From positions 822,491 to 886,490 of the forward strand of contig ML976992.1 of the NCBI GenBank assembly GCA_010015675.1: 64,000 bases of DNA, written 5' to 3'. This document shows positions 32,834-44,700 of this stretch, one piece after another. Under the pieces are notes generated by a model that was not told the DNA's origin, did not search any database, and saw only the letters and a program-made list of their open reading frames with translations. Within the stretch, counting starts at the first letter, position 1. Each line of letters starts with the position of its first letter. The translations under genes were made by a program, and so were the position numbers. Source of the stretch: Byssothecium circinans. Taxonomy: Eukaryota; Ascomycota; Dothideomycetes; Pleosporales; Massarinaceae.

Positions 32834-33810
32834 CTAGGAGACGGTTTGAGGCCGTGAAGTCGACCGAGACCTCGACCGATCACGGCGCCTGACTTCAAGG
32901 AGGAGGACGAACTCATGGCCGTCAAGCAATTCTCCGAGAGGCCAATCCATCCCATCTCGCACCCATGCAAGTGCCTCAAGTGGTTCAGTGTGATCAACGA
33001 AAAAGTTAGTATAGACCGACGAAACAACACCGTTTGTCTCCCCAGTATCAAAGAGACTGCCACGTAGATCGGCGTCTTTGACATAACCGACTGGAGATGC
33101 TTTCATGACAGCTGCCGCATGTTTGCGAATGAAGTCAAGGCGCACACTGCTGATACCACCTATGACAAACTTAGTATTGATTCATAGTGTATGAATAAAG
33201 TATGCACTTACTTCCGAACGCCTTTGCGGCTGCCAAACACGCAGCGGGGTGAGAACTCATAAGGCCGTAAACTTCATCGTCATCCTGCCTGATTTGATTC
33301 AACAGACTGACTGCAATTCCGCGCTCCCGAAAATCGTGATGGACAACTAACTGAGTGACCCAACACACGGTTCTACCATTATAGGTCCATCGACAGGCAA
33401 ACACATTACCGGCAAGACGATCGCCAATAGTAACTCTAGCGTAAGAGCAGGCGGCACCCTGGGGTAGACACTGTGCTCGAAGCCGGTCTTTGCTGAGTCT
33501 CACACGACTCCCTATCATTACCGTCAGTAAATGAGTGCAGAACAACTCAACTCGGCTGACCTGGTTTCGCGAATGCACCTGATTTCGCGGCATCTTTGCC
33601 CCAGATCCCGTAGTTCTCATTGAACAGCCGTGACGCTTCTACCAACATATCGTCGGTGAGTTCGCCTCCATCAAACTTTTCAAACAATTGCTTTGACATG
33701 TTTACCCTCGTTCGAGTCCTTGAGGTAGGCGACCGGTCGATGTATCGTATGGTTGGTTCTTCGTTAAACTCGACTTTACGAGGCGGAGGGTGAGAGGTAG
33801 GCGCATCCAT
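32834..33810 (-). CDS. GNAT-family N-acetyltransferase
   Basis: Three exons (33810-33561, 33511-33212, 33159-32834) with introns of 49 and 52 nt give 291 aa. The N-terminal part covers recognition-type helices (LFEKFDGGELTDDMLVEASRLF…YGIWG). The core GNAT motif is QLVVHHDFRERGIAVSLL: a beta strand plus the R/Q-x-x-G-x-A acetyl-CoA pyrophosphate loop, here R-E-R-G-I-A. It is followed by VYGLMSSHPAACLAAAKAFG, a motif-B-like Asn/Ser-His-Pro helix. The C-terminal half is family-specific and ends in an Arg/Ser-rich tail. It would transfer acetyl from acetyl-CoA to an amine. The substrate cannot be told. Similar stand-alone fungal acetyltransferases are common and mostly uncharacterised. Confidence 0.82.
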
Positions 33811-34059
33811 AATGAGCTGGAGGTATCAGGTTATTTTATAAGCCAACTCTGAGCTACTAGCAGGGTTGAGGGTTGGGGTTCGAAAGCGTCTGTTGGAACT
33901 TTGATAGAGTGGCTTGGTCTTGGCTCGGGGGGGCCGATAATTATTCGCTTAGCCAAATCTGGTTGCCCTGTTCTTGGCAGAGCGTCACATGCCAAGCGTC
34001 AAGGTGAGGCCGGATTATTTGTCACACAGCAAATATCAGCCTTCTGAACATTATCAAAG

Positions 34060-37000
34060 TTAACTAGCTATATTTGGCAATGTCCAACCCGCCCTCGACC
34101 ACAAATCCGAGGTAATAGAATTAAATAAGTATGTGCCAATACCGGGCATCAAAAACTGGGGCGTTTTCCTGGAGATAACCTCAATTGCCTGGTTGAATGA
34201 AACCTTGCTCTCTTCGACCATTCCTAAATGAAGTCGTGCAGATGAAATGAAAAGATAGATCACACCGCAAGTAAAGACTTCCTCTTCGCTAGGGTTGTAA
34301 GTCTTATTTTGATGTAACGCGGCCATCCAGCGTTCTTCCGCTTCGCACGGCGGGGAGATGCGCGCCCATGCGATTAGTGCTCGCACATGGCCAACTTTGT
34401 CGTCAATGCCTGGCTCAGTAAGCCTGTTGTACATGTCCAAAATCTCCTTGGTCAACTTTTCAGCTTCATTGAGGTGGTTTTGTCTGATTTCAATCTCAAT
34501 GAGGGAAAGGAGTAATCTTCGAAGGCCTTTCGAATGACGGCTGGATCCTCTTATACGATCAATTTCCGGTTGCACAATCTGTTGTCCCTCCTCCAGATGT
34601 ACTGTTTGTACGGTGTTCTGGGATGGCTTGCTCTGCTGCATGTAGTCGAGCTCGCAATAGAGGTCAGAGAGATGAGAGGTGATCAGAAGCCGCTTGGACT
34701 CGGGAAGCCCGATTGTCTCGAGGCAACCTTTAAAGCACTCCTTTGCTTCATCAAAACGACCTTCGCCTCTTAATATTCGGCCGTTGCAGCATAATTGATC
34801 GCAAAGAAGATATGTTTCGCCTTCTGAAAGCTCACGGCTTGAAAGATGCCATTGCAGGGCCTCCCGTGCTCCGCAGAAGTTGAACTGGTAAATCTGGTTA
34901 TAGGCCTGTGATATGCGCAGACGTTCAAGAGATAAGTTCCAGCTGTTCAGGCTCCGGCGCTGTAGGAACTCTTGTATGATGCGCTCCGAGTCAAGTATAC
35001 GTCCTTTGAAGCGGCACACAACGCTCCACTCGTACACAATCTCCGCTCGTAAATAGGTCTGTTCCGGAGAGGATTCGGACTTAGCAGCCATCGTGAGAAG
35101 ATGCTCTTTAACGTTCAGTTCTTCTAATTTGGAGGCGGCCAGTAGGGTTTCCACTGTGTCCTTGCAATGAGGAGGCTCTAGTCCCGTTTCCGTATATAGG
35201 CGTAAAAGATGATGAAGGACGTCTAATAACTCCTTTCCCGTAGAACTGAACCTGGTGGAGTATGTTAGTGATTGGGTGAGCAGAAGCAGGTTTTCAATTG
35301 TTAACTCACGAGGAGTCCACGATTGGACTGCGTGGAAAGACGTAGCAGCAAAGCTTAAATGCTTGGTGAACCCAGTGACCCTTAGACTCCTTGAAAGAAA
35401 TCTGAGCTAATTCGTCCTCGCAGACGTAAGCTGAGTCTTCTAAGGTAATTATGGAAAGTAATATAAGATGTTCAATACTATGCTTTAGCGTATTTGGGTC
35501 TAGAAGGTCGACGATGTCCTGATGGAGACCACTACGACATGGTGTTACTTCAACGAACGTTCCATACTCATTCATCCGTCGTTGGGGACAGGTTGCGCGA
35601 TCAAACAAGACTTTTGGGATGCGGCCACCCATGGCATGAAATAGCGGCGGAATTGGACTTCTCGGCGAAACATGGGAGGCTGCTTCTGGCTGGCTCATGT
35701 CCGCGCGACTAGCTCTAAGGAGAGATGCGCCGTGCGAGATATCCGAGCGAGCAGAAAACGAAGGAGGTACCCATGATGGGCAAGATGGCTGCGGCCTCGT
35801 GACTGAATTCTGACTAAGAGTCGAGCTTGGAGGCGAGGGTGTGTGCTCCTGAGACGGCGGAAGTGGCCTCTGTCGGATCTCTAACGGCAACGGACACTGG
35901 GGGCTGACATGTGCTCCGGACGGCAGGAAGCTAGTTTCTTTAGTAGAGTTAGCACTAGGAAAGAGCGACAGAAGGCAATATACCTTTCTTTAGGTGATTC
36001 AAGATTGTATTGACAGAAGAGCTGTATTTCCTAGCTTGGATAAATAAGGCACTCTGGGGGCCGATATACGCGATAGCTTCTTCGCACACTTTTGCGCTAG
36101 CTCGTTCCCAGCTAATGCGTTAAGTAAACTGCTTGCAACAATTCTTCTGGTGAACTTACGCATATCCCTTCCCGAGTAACCAGATGACTCCTGAGACCTT
36201 CCCAGGGTCTTCCTCGCAGAGTTCCCCACAGAACTGAACAATCTCCTTCCATTTGCTTCCGATCTTAAAAATCCCGTAGATCTCCTCCGTGATCTTGTCT
36301 TTAGCCATTGCTTGAAACATTTCGCTATCTAGAATTCTTGATACCATATCATCGATTTTTGTCCCTTTCTCATGCAACTCGGTTAATGCGTAGCAATATA
36401 CCCGCTTCAACAGCTTGGTCACTCCGCCGCTCTTTTCAATTTGGTTGATAGAGCTGTAGATGTTGACCACAATATCGGAATGTTGGATATCCCAATGCTT
36501 CAGAAAGCTAATGGGCTTCGATAGCCATTGTTTCCCATGATCTGCCAATAGCTCTTCAAATGTCTTGTCCGGATAAGATGATACAAGGTTGAGGACAGCA
36601 TCACTCGATGATGCGTTTGGCGGATCTCGGCCGCGCTTTCTTTTGTTTGGGGGCTCGAGATCCGTTGCGAGGCTGAATAACTGCGGAGCTTCACGTAGAG
36701 TTCGTGTCAGGAGGTCAATCTACAGGACAGTAAGATTTTACGTCTAAATGTAGCGTACAGATCTCTCACCTCATCGGCAGTGATCTCGTCATATGATTTT
36801 TCTCTCAGTTTGCTGCACAAACAGGACATCCTGAAGCCGGATAGAGCTGGTGTGCTGTGCACCCAAACTGCGAGACTGGAAGTCATGCCAAACGCATCGT
36901 GCGGGGTTCTGCAGGGCTTCGCTAAGCCTAATCGGTGCGGGAGTGGTACGAACGCACCACTCCCGCACCGATTAAGTTTAGCGGATAGTTCCGACTTCAT

Positions 37001-37078
37001 GTCATCGCATATCGTGCCGTCCAAAAGCCCACCACAATTAAAACAGGGTTTCGGCACGCTACCCATGAGACAAGTCAA
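34060..37078 (-). CDS. Large helical-repeat (TPR-like) protein, unknown function
   Basis: Five exons (37078-36770, 36719-36160, 36111-35984, 35937-35310, 35251-34060) joined over introns of 46-58 nt give 938 aa if the ATG at 37078 is used. A later Met near 36886 is an alternative. The first exon is Cys-rich and contains a 64-nt hairpin. Exon 2 has a basic NLS-like PNKRKRGRD, then an all-helical block ending EEDPGKVSGVIWLLGKG. That block resembles the N-terminal helical domain before an NTPase or TPR scaffold in fungal NLR-like proteins, but no P-loop is present. A Pro/Ser-rich linker (exon 4) follows. The last ~400 residues are paired amphipathic helices of TPR type (YEWSVVCRFKGRILDSERII, GRILRGEGRFDEAKECFKG, HLNEAEKLTKEILDMYN, AIEVISR). 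It is divergent from the broken Ras-like gene. Function is unknown; a scaffold role is inference. Confidence 0.7.
36920..36983. repeat. Long near-perfect inverted repeat (hairpin) in exon 1
   Basis: Left arm 36920-36947 and right arm 36956-36983 pair at 25 of 28 positions. The inner 19 bp (taatcggtgcgggagtggt) are perfect, then three mismatches, then six more pairs, around an 8-nt centre (acgaacgc) that can itself partly pair. It lies within the predicted first coding exon of the TPR-like gene. Confidence 0.9.
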
Positions 37079-37512
37079 AGGCCGGCTAGAAATAGTACGG
37101 AACTATTTGAACCAGCCTTCCAGGTGGCCAGTCACCCATTAGCGGCCCTTTCGAGTGACGAGATGCCGCCAAGTATTTCCAGCGACCTTCCAATCACGAT
37201 GGCTATGTTCGGATGCGTTTTAGACGAACCGCTGCCATCCAATCTCGCAGCGAGGTGGGATGGAGGCCGGCTCTACGAGAGGAACTTTAAACCGCCGTGC
37301 TCTTTTTCTGCATCTCATTCTGCTTGGACAGAGTGGGATTCTCGCAACGTCTGATGATTCGTCTTCTGCTTCTATCACTGCTACCTCTACTCTCCAGCGG
37401 CCAATGTCACGTTAATACCCGTCAATGTACGTCCGTTTTCCTTGTGCTGATGGAGGATGTGTACTCTAACTACTGAGCAGCTCACCAGTCCGGATCATCG
37501 CCTTTCAAAAGC

Positions 37513-38004
37513 ATGGCTCGTGGTACTTCGCAGCCAACGAAGGAGATCCCTCTCAAATTAGTGGTGATAGGTAAACGTGGAGTGGGGAATACAGCGTTAA
37601 TCAAGAAAGTGCGTTCTGCAGGAGTTCGGCCATATTCACTATGGTCTAACCGAGTCCTTAGCTCGTCAACGGTGAATTCATTAAAGCATATAACCCTATC
37701 TCAACGGATCGATATTCGGCGCGACGCACACTTGGGGTCCAGGAATATGCTATGGAGATTATCGACACAGGGAGTGAGGTTACGTACGGAGACAGTCGTG
37801 CATGTTGCCACTCCTGCAGCTACCAGCACCGATCACATAGAAGCCGCCGTATTTGTAGCTCGAATTCGTGCAACAAGAGATGGCTTGCTCGGCATATCCG
37901 AGTTCGTCGGGACTAGCTACCAGCAGATGGTGTACACTACAGGTGCGGCAGGGTCAGTAAACGTTCAAGGTGCAAGGACCAAGGCAACAACGCCCACAAT
38001 CTAG
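37513..38004 (+). pseudogene. Ras-like small GTPase, degenerate and frame-broken
   Basis: Exon 1 (37513-37608) reads KLVVIGKRGVGNTALIKK, aligned with the Ras P-loop GDGGVGKTAL but with Asn in place of the essential Lys. A clean 53-nt intron (37609-37661, GTGCGT…GTCTAAC…TTAG) leads to LVNGEFIKAYNPIST, DRYSARR and EYAMEIIDTGSE. The last aligns with switch II (DTAGQE), but the catalytic Gln region is changed. The frame then must shift by +1, with no splice pair that fits, to reach EAAVFVARI and YQQMVYTTGAAGSV, where Ras has its FVLVYSI and G4 regions. No NKxD is evident. Either a pseudogene or a sequencing indel in a highly diverged paralog. Confidence 0.65.
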
Positions 38005-38009
38005 AAGAA

Positions 38010-38360
38010 CAATCTGACAACTATACCCTACAAAACTTATCAAAGGGGGATACAATACCTAATACTGCGCCTGACATTGGAGCTTTAACAGCAACGTGAG
38101 TTTTTACAAGCTACTTCGCAGGACTATCTTCCCGCGAAAGACAGCTCAAGCATTTCACACACCTGGGCTTCGTAAATTAAAGCAACGATGGAGAAGACTT
38201 TCTCTAGATAACCTTCTTCTAATACCCTGACTACCATTCCTATGCGAGCTCAAGTAGAAAATTACATCGCATTTATAACACTGGTCTACACTTGGCTCCG
38301 AAATTTATCAACCAAGAGAGTGGAGAGATTGGATGCCATGGCTCGTTACAATTCCGATCC
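38010..38360. repeat. Dispersed repeat family 2, long copy
   Basis: Begins right after the Ras-like relic: aactataccctacaaaacttatcaaag…, then tttttacaagcta, a unique middle, and ttggctccgaaatttatcaac.aagag…gattggatgccatg. The outer parts match 27500-27660. Confidence 0.6.
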
Positions 38361-39119
38361 CTGACACGACCTTAACCACAAGCGGGATGGTACAAGCTTG
38401 AAACGTTAAAATGGATTTTCTTAGCTTCTTGGACGCTGATAAGTCAGTCCCTAGACACAGACATCCTGAACTTTCCTGTATGAGCGTACCTATATAGAAT
38501 TAATTGTGCATCAAATTTGCACATACGGCCATAGAAACCTGAGAACAATGCTTCCCGTCCGCTCAGCGATCTTTAAGCAGGTTATCGGTTGATTAGTAGT
38601 TAAGTGGGTGACCATTAGCGAATACCAACTGTACGTATGTTTTTGTTGTCGTGTTGTAATTTTTAGTTGATGAAATATGGATCACGTGACTTGGAACCCT
38701 CCAAGGTTCACTGTAAAGTGTTAGTTCTCTTACTTACGCATGTTTGCGAGCTAGACACATAGAATAGCGTATTCACGCCGTCCTTTTTTCTTATATCTAT
38801 GATCCACCACAACGCTAGGTTGACTTTCAAATGATGGTGAAATTAGTTGAGGCTAGAATTGTGACATGACTAGGAATTATCGTACGCAAGTATCTACTGC
38901 GCTCTACAAGTATGTTGCTGCAACATGGGAATATATGCCTTTAAATAGTGACATGCTTGTATGCTAAGAGCTCAGGATCAGGATACACGGATTTGAAGAG
39001 GAGAAGATGGCTGTTCCTTTACTTATTATATAGATTAAGTTGCCGCATTTCCAAGTTGCTTCCATACAAAGATCGTAATAATCGCGCTTAGGATATAGAA
39101 CATAAAATGATTAGGGCCT
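38361..39119. repeat. Repeat-derived interval
   Basis: 38630-38930 carries blocks shared with 24890-25090 and with 15205-15285 (tgacatgactaggaattatcgta.gcaagtatct … tacaagtatgttg). No gene. Confidence 0.5.
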
Positions 39120-40145
39120 TACTCTTGACCGTGGCAACGTCGGCATCCACGGCCTCACCAATGGTGGGGGAATCAGCTATTTCTCGCCCCAAGTAGGCTT
39201 CACCTGCGACGTTCTCTCAAACATTAAAATTGTTCTCGCAAAACGGGATATAGTTTAGGCGAACTCTACGTTAGAGCACGTGGATCTTTTTCGCGCGGTG
39301 AAGGGCGGGGTGAATAATTTCGGTGTCGTTATGAGGTTTGATTTTTAGAACATTTGCGCTTCCAGCGGCAGAAGGGTCTCGGTCGGGAAGTTGGCTAGTG
39401 ATGTTGGAGAGCAAGAGAAGGCTTTAAGGGCGTTGTTTAGGATTGCTGATACGGAAGAGTATGATGTTCATGCGTTGATAATGACTCCGTTGATTTTCAG
39501 TTTAGGTACGAAGACTTGGACAATTTCCTCGGCGCTAGTATATACCGCTCCCGAGGAGACGAAGCGTAGGCCGAAGGTATACGAAGAGCTTTTCTAAGGA
39601 TACTTGGGATGGTGAATTTAACGTCTTTGCATGCGCTGGCTGATAAGACGGAGGCTCCACAGACGAATTATCTGTTTTATACTGCTACGGTGGGGGGTTC
39701 GATAGATGTTCTACAGAAGGCGTTTGAGGAGGCTAATCAGACGATGTACAGGTTTGAGGGACCGGAGATTGGGGAGTACGGTGGCTTTTGAGCTTGGAGC
39801 CTCTGCTGACTGTTATTGCGTCGCGCGGAGCTGGCGAGAATGTCCTTGGTTCTTCGGAAAAAATATGGGAATAACTTTATTACTTTGCTCACTGCTATAT
39901 AGGCAGATGCCATATACAGTGGCAGCGTGGAGGCCAAGGCAGCAAGCATTATTGCTGGAATCGATGATGTGGCGATTGGTATGGGGCTGGGGCAAAGGTT
40001 CCGGTACGCGAATTGCGCGCATAGTGGTCAGGATGTCTTTGAGGGGTGTAGGCGTGTGAGTGTGGGGTTTTTGAAGCAGGTGGCGGGGAAGTATAATGCT
40101 AAGAGTGTGTTTCAGGGGTTGGTGCCGGGGAACCTTACGCTGTGA
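39120..40145 (+). pseudogene. Dead FAD-linked oxidase (BBE/6-hydroxynicotine oxidase type)
   Basis: Across shifting frames the + strand keeps the family order: RGNVGIHGLTNGGGISYFSP and VGFTCDVLSNIKIVLAKRD (FAD-binding PCMH), an in-frame stop, LFRAVKGGVNNFGVVMRFDF, another stop, ALRALFRIADTEEYD, TISSALVYTAPEE, NLTSLHALADKTEAPQTNYL, and at the end VFEGCRRVSVGFLKQVAGKY and AKSVFQGLVPGNLTL-stop (BBE-like C-terminus). At least two internal stops and two frame changes are visible. The N-terminal ~100 residues are missing. Intact homologs oxidise small metabolites with a bound FAD. C-to-T-type stops suggest RIP. Confidence 0.8.
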
Positions 40146-40985
40146 AGGTTGTATTACTAGCCCTCTCTATCATATATAATTGCATTGCTTACCTATCCCC
40201 GTAGACTCAAACTTCTCTAACAGTATCAAACGCTAGGCCTTTGAAAATACACTAGATAAATAAACTACAAACCGTTTAAAGTTAGACACAGCTCCTCTCA
40301 TTCTGCCTCAAGGAAATACGTTCACGACGCCATCAATTCCCCTAATTACCTTTCTAAGAAAGCTATTTTATTAAATAATATAATTTTAATACCTCTGTTC
40401 TATCCTCTCCTCCCCTAACCTCTCTTACGGCATCAAGCCCTAAACGTTCATAAATACACTAGCTAAACCTTCTACAAAACGTTTTAAATCTAGCTAATAT
40501 ACCTTAAATTATACCTAAAAGCTGTACGTTTACGACCCTATTAGTCACCTAGACTACCTTTCCACATCACAACTCAGCCGAACAAAGTTCCACGCGGCAT
40601 GTGGGAAAAAGCTAGGTGAATACCACAGTGGAAAGCCGAACGCCGGAGAGATTAAGAGCTACCAGATACGGCACCAAAGTGGCCCGTTTTGAAGACTTAG
40701 ACCAATACCGCCAACGCTCTATTCAATGTCTTGATAGTATGTTGGTTTTAGCGTTGACAAGGGAGGTCTATTACTCGTTAAACCCTAGGTTTTTAAAAGG
40801 CAACACGCAACACGCAACGAGAGGTAGTTAAACAACAACAATCTCAAGAAGGCAACCTAAGTCTCCGTGGAAACACTAGCTAAACCCTCTACAAAACAAT
40901 TCAAACCTAGCTACGGCACCTTAAATGCTACTGGAAAGATATACGTCTACCTCCCCGTTAGTCCCCCGGCATTGCTTTCCACAAG
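40134..40985. repeat. Dispersed repeat, copies 3-5 in a row
   Basis: Starts at the stop codon of the dead oxidase (tgaaggttgtatta, also at 24485). Three successive related blocks (about 40220-40330, 40430-40560, 40870-40985) each carry atacactag.taaa, tacaaaac.ttt/attc.aa.ctag and aaagctgtacg/gatatacgt. The last includes ctacctccccgttagtcccccgg, close to ctgcctccccgtcag.cctccgg at 15355. Confidence 0.65.
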
Positions 40986-41776
40986 CGCCCTTGCATCCCT
41001 CTTCTCCTTAAACCGTGTGTCTATCCACTATCTATTCCAACCACTCTCCATTTACAGTGCGGACTGATCGGCAGCTCGCCAGCACACACTTGTACAACCT
41101 ATACATCAGTTCCTCACTCCACTGCTTCCTACATCGCAAGATCTGATAACATTCGATGCCCTTATTCCATCCTCCCCTCGACCTCCCCTCGATACCCCAG
41201 GAAATGAAATTCATGTGCTCACCACTTATACGATCGTGATTCAAGCACACGACACAATCCCAAGCTTCTCAAAAAAGTCCAGACCATATCTACGACGCCA
41301 GATATGCAAAGGATCTGAGATCCCCACAACCAAACAAACTACGTTTCAGGTCTCTGCAATTTCCCTCTGAAGTATGATAAGGTATTGGTTGGTAGACTCG
41401 GTCCATCTAATTGATTCACTACACTGCACTGCATCCACTCCCCAACCTCTTCACCTCCTCCCCAATCCAACCCCTCCCAACAAAAGAAACCCTTCTACAA
41501 ACCAATCAAGAAAAAGAAAAAAAAGAAAAAAAAAGGAAAAGTAAAAGAAAAAAAAGAATGCCGCTAAAGCTAATCAAATCCGTCCATGCGCTGTATATCC
41601 ATCTGTATGTTTGTGTGGGTATCAAAAGGGAAAGGGAAAGGGAAAAGAGAAAGAAGGGAAAAAAGAAAAAATAAAGTCTAACCCAGTCACTCACTAGCAT
41701 GCCTAACACCAACCACGACACCACACCACACCATACGGACCAAGCAATGAACCTCAAAAACACAAGTCCAACCCTT
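40986..41776. other. 3' flank of the TBC gene with purine tracts
   Basis: 41505-41670 is A/G-rich (aaaagaaaaaaaaagg, then gggaaa x3). These are T/C-rich 3' sequences of the minus-strand TBC gene. No separate gene. Confidence 0.4.
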
Positions 41777-44700
41777 CTAAGCCCTCCAAGCAACTTCCTC
41801 CTCAACCGGCAACGGCGTCCTCGTCCCCAGCGTCTCGAGACTCTGATTCAGCGCCTCGGCATCTTCCTCCTCCTCGCTCCTCCTCTCGCTACTCGACACC
41901 GGTGTACGCAGGGGACTCATATACCCGCTCAGCCCAGCATCCAGACTCGCCGACAAGCTCGGCGCCCTGCTTGTGCTATTTTCTCTTTCGCTGGCTTGTG
42001 GGACGCCTTCCTCTATACTCGCAGTAGCAGAAGTTGTAGTGGTAGAGGTAGTGGCAGTGGAAAGCTTGTTGTTGTTGTTGTTGTTGGTGTTGCTGGCGCG
42101 ACTCCTAGCGCGTTCCTCCCTCGCCTCGTCACGCTGCCGCATGTGTTCCTGTTCGTCTGCGACTGCGCGTTTGCGCCGCTCTTCCACGTCCTTGCGCTTG
42201 ACGACCTTGTTAAGGGCGTCGCTGGCTTGGATTAGGCCGTCGATGCTGATGGCGTGGTTGGTCATTTGGTGGTTGATGTAGTGGTACACAGCAGCCGGGG
42301 TGTCGCATTGGAGCAGTTGCTTTTCGTTGAGTTTGAGGAGGGCAAGCGCGACTTGGAATAAGAATGTCGAGCCATCTTGCATACACAGCACGACGTCCCA
42401 GACGCGGTACAATGCTTCCGCGGAGAGACAGTCGGTGAAGACGGAAAGGAACCATTGGAAAGTGAGAGCTCCGAGTTCGATTTCGAGAAGGTCGAGATGA
42501 GAGGAGAGTTTGGGTAAGAGTTCGACGATGTATTCGCGGAGTACGGATTGGTCGGCGCGGGAAGTGAGCAGGTGCTGATCGTAGTAGTTTTCGGGAAGTA
42601 TGTTCTCGATCATGGTGGCGAGCATCCAGAAGGCGTCTTCGGATGTGGGCATGATAAGGAGGAGGCAGGCAGTGATGAGATTCATGCCTTGACAATACCC
42701 AATCTCCGGGTTGCGACAGGAGTAGGCGAGGAGGACTTCGTTGAGCTTGTGCACCCCAGGGCCCTTGCGGAAAAATATGTTGTCGGTAAGAGTGCGGGTG
42801 ATGTCCATCTGGATCTGCGTGACAACGGTGGGGTTGTTCTCGCCATTGTTGACTAGGTCTTCGTAGTAGCCCGGAATACGCAGGGCAGAGGCACCACTGC
42901 ACTCAGCCCAGATCTTCGCCCGGTAGGCTACAGGAATGCCACCGAGTACAAGTCGGCGAAAGTCCTGCCATTTTGCTCTTCCGACCTTGCCTTTGTTACC
43001 GAGACCAGCAACACCGACAATCTCGCCATCGGCGAGCAGTGTCTCGGGCATCTCATGGCCTTCGTTGGCGGTAGTCGCATTGCCTTGACGTTTCCGCTCG
43101 GCACGGACTTTACGGAGGAACTCGTTCCACTTCACCGTCTTATCTTTTTGAAGATTGTCGTGTAACTCCGTAAGCTGCTCGAGAAGTGCCCGCACCGGGT
43201 CTGCCACGGGAGGTGGATAGGGACCGAGGGGTGATGCTGGGCCAGGGGGGGTAGCAATCGAAAATTCTGCGTTGCTAGAAAAAATGCGAGAAGGCGAAGG
43301 TTCTGGGTTTGCACTCGAGAATGGTAGGGACCCTCGCTTTGCAACCGTGACCTGGCTAGCTGCTGGAGCGCTATTTTCAACTTCCGGTCCCTCCACTTCG
43401 GTGATGGGGGCCGCAGATGGCGTGTGTGAGAGCAGCTCAGTTGGATGCGTGGCGAGCTTCAGGTAGTCTGCCCAGGTCTTTGTGGGGGCTTTGGTGAGTT
43501 GCTCTTCTGAACTGCTACTACCAGGTCGAGAGGCTTCCCCTGAACTGATACTTGTGTTAGCAGCGGGGAGAGCACTTTCCTCGGTTTCATCGTGAACCCC
43601 CATTGTATGCAAAACAGTGCGGCCGTCTCCTAGTGACTCTACGTTGCTGCTGCGCTTCTGCTTGGACATGGCAGCAGCTGCTTCACTTTGCCTCTTTTTC
43701 CGTCGCTGATCATAGATAAAACCAAACCTATCCGTTAGGTATTCATTGCTCGTGGCGAACCTGTTATGCTGTTGGACTAGTGTTGGTGGCCGAGACTCTT
43801 CCGGTAGGATCCTGTCCATCTCCACCGGCCCAAGGTTACTGAGTCCACGGCCTGGGGGGTGCGGGCTAGGGACGACAGATGCATTCTTTGGAACTTCCGT
43901 TGTGATACTCTTGAGAGTGCCATTCGGCCCCAGCGCGCGTCCACGTCTCTGTACATTCGCCAGAGCGGACCTTGCCGAATTTGTTGTTCTCGTTGAATCG
44001 ATAGACGGTGTCCTATCCGTCGGATCCGAGTTGGCGTTCTTACGGCCTCTCACGATGCCACTCTTATCCGGATTGCGACCGGCCTGACTGTTTCCAGCCA
44101 CGATCTTAAGCATCGAGCCCATGATGGACACAGACGATCCACGAGACGATGAGGTGGAATGATCTCGGTCTTGGCTTTGCAGCCGACGTAATGTAGGCAC
44201 TGCGCCTTTGTCTACGCCGGGTGGCACGAATAGATCATTGCTGATGGGCTTCCTGGGTCCCTTGGCCCCGCTCGAGGCTCGCGACCGTGTCTGGGCAGAC
44301 ATACTCTCTGCGTCTCTGTCAATGAGGCTCGCAACGGAAGGCGCTCTGCTGCTTTTCCTACTCGTGCCGCTCCAGAGGTAGTTCTTCCAGTTGCTGCGGC
44401 CCGTCTCTCGCGGTACATCCAATGTGGAGCCGAAAGACGCCGCATCAGATTCTCGCGCTGCGGCTCCTGTGTCAATCCCTAGCGCGTCCGGGTGTTCGGC
44501 GATCTCGTCTTCCATAGCACGCGCAAGCCTCTGGTCCATGGGGTCGTCCGGGTGCATGCCGGACAGATTACTCGCGCTCCCCCTTTTCTTGATCGTTCCA
44601 AGTCCATTACCATTCCCGTTGCTTTCTCGACCTCTCTCCAATTCGCGTAATCTATTCTCAATATCCATGTTTGACACCTCACATTCCTGCAGCATCTTCT

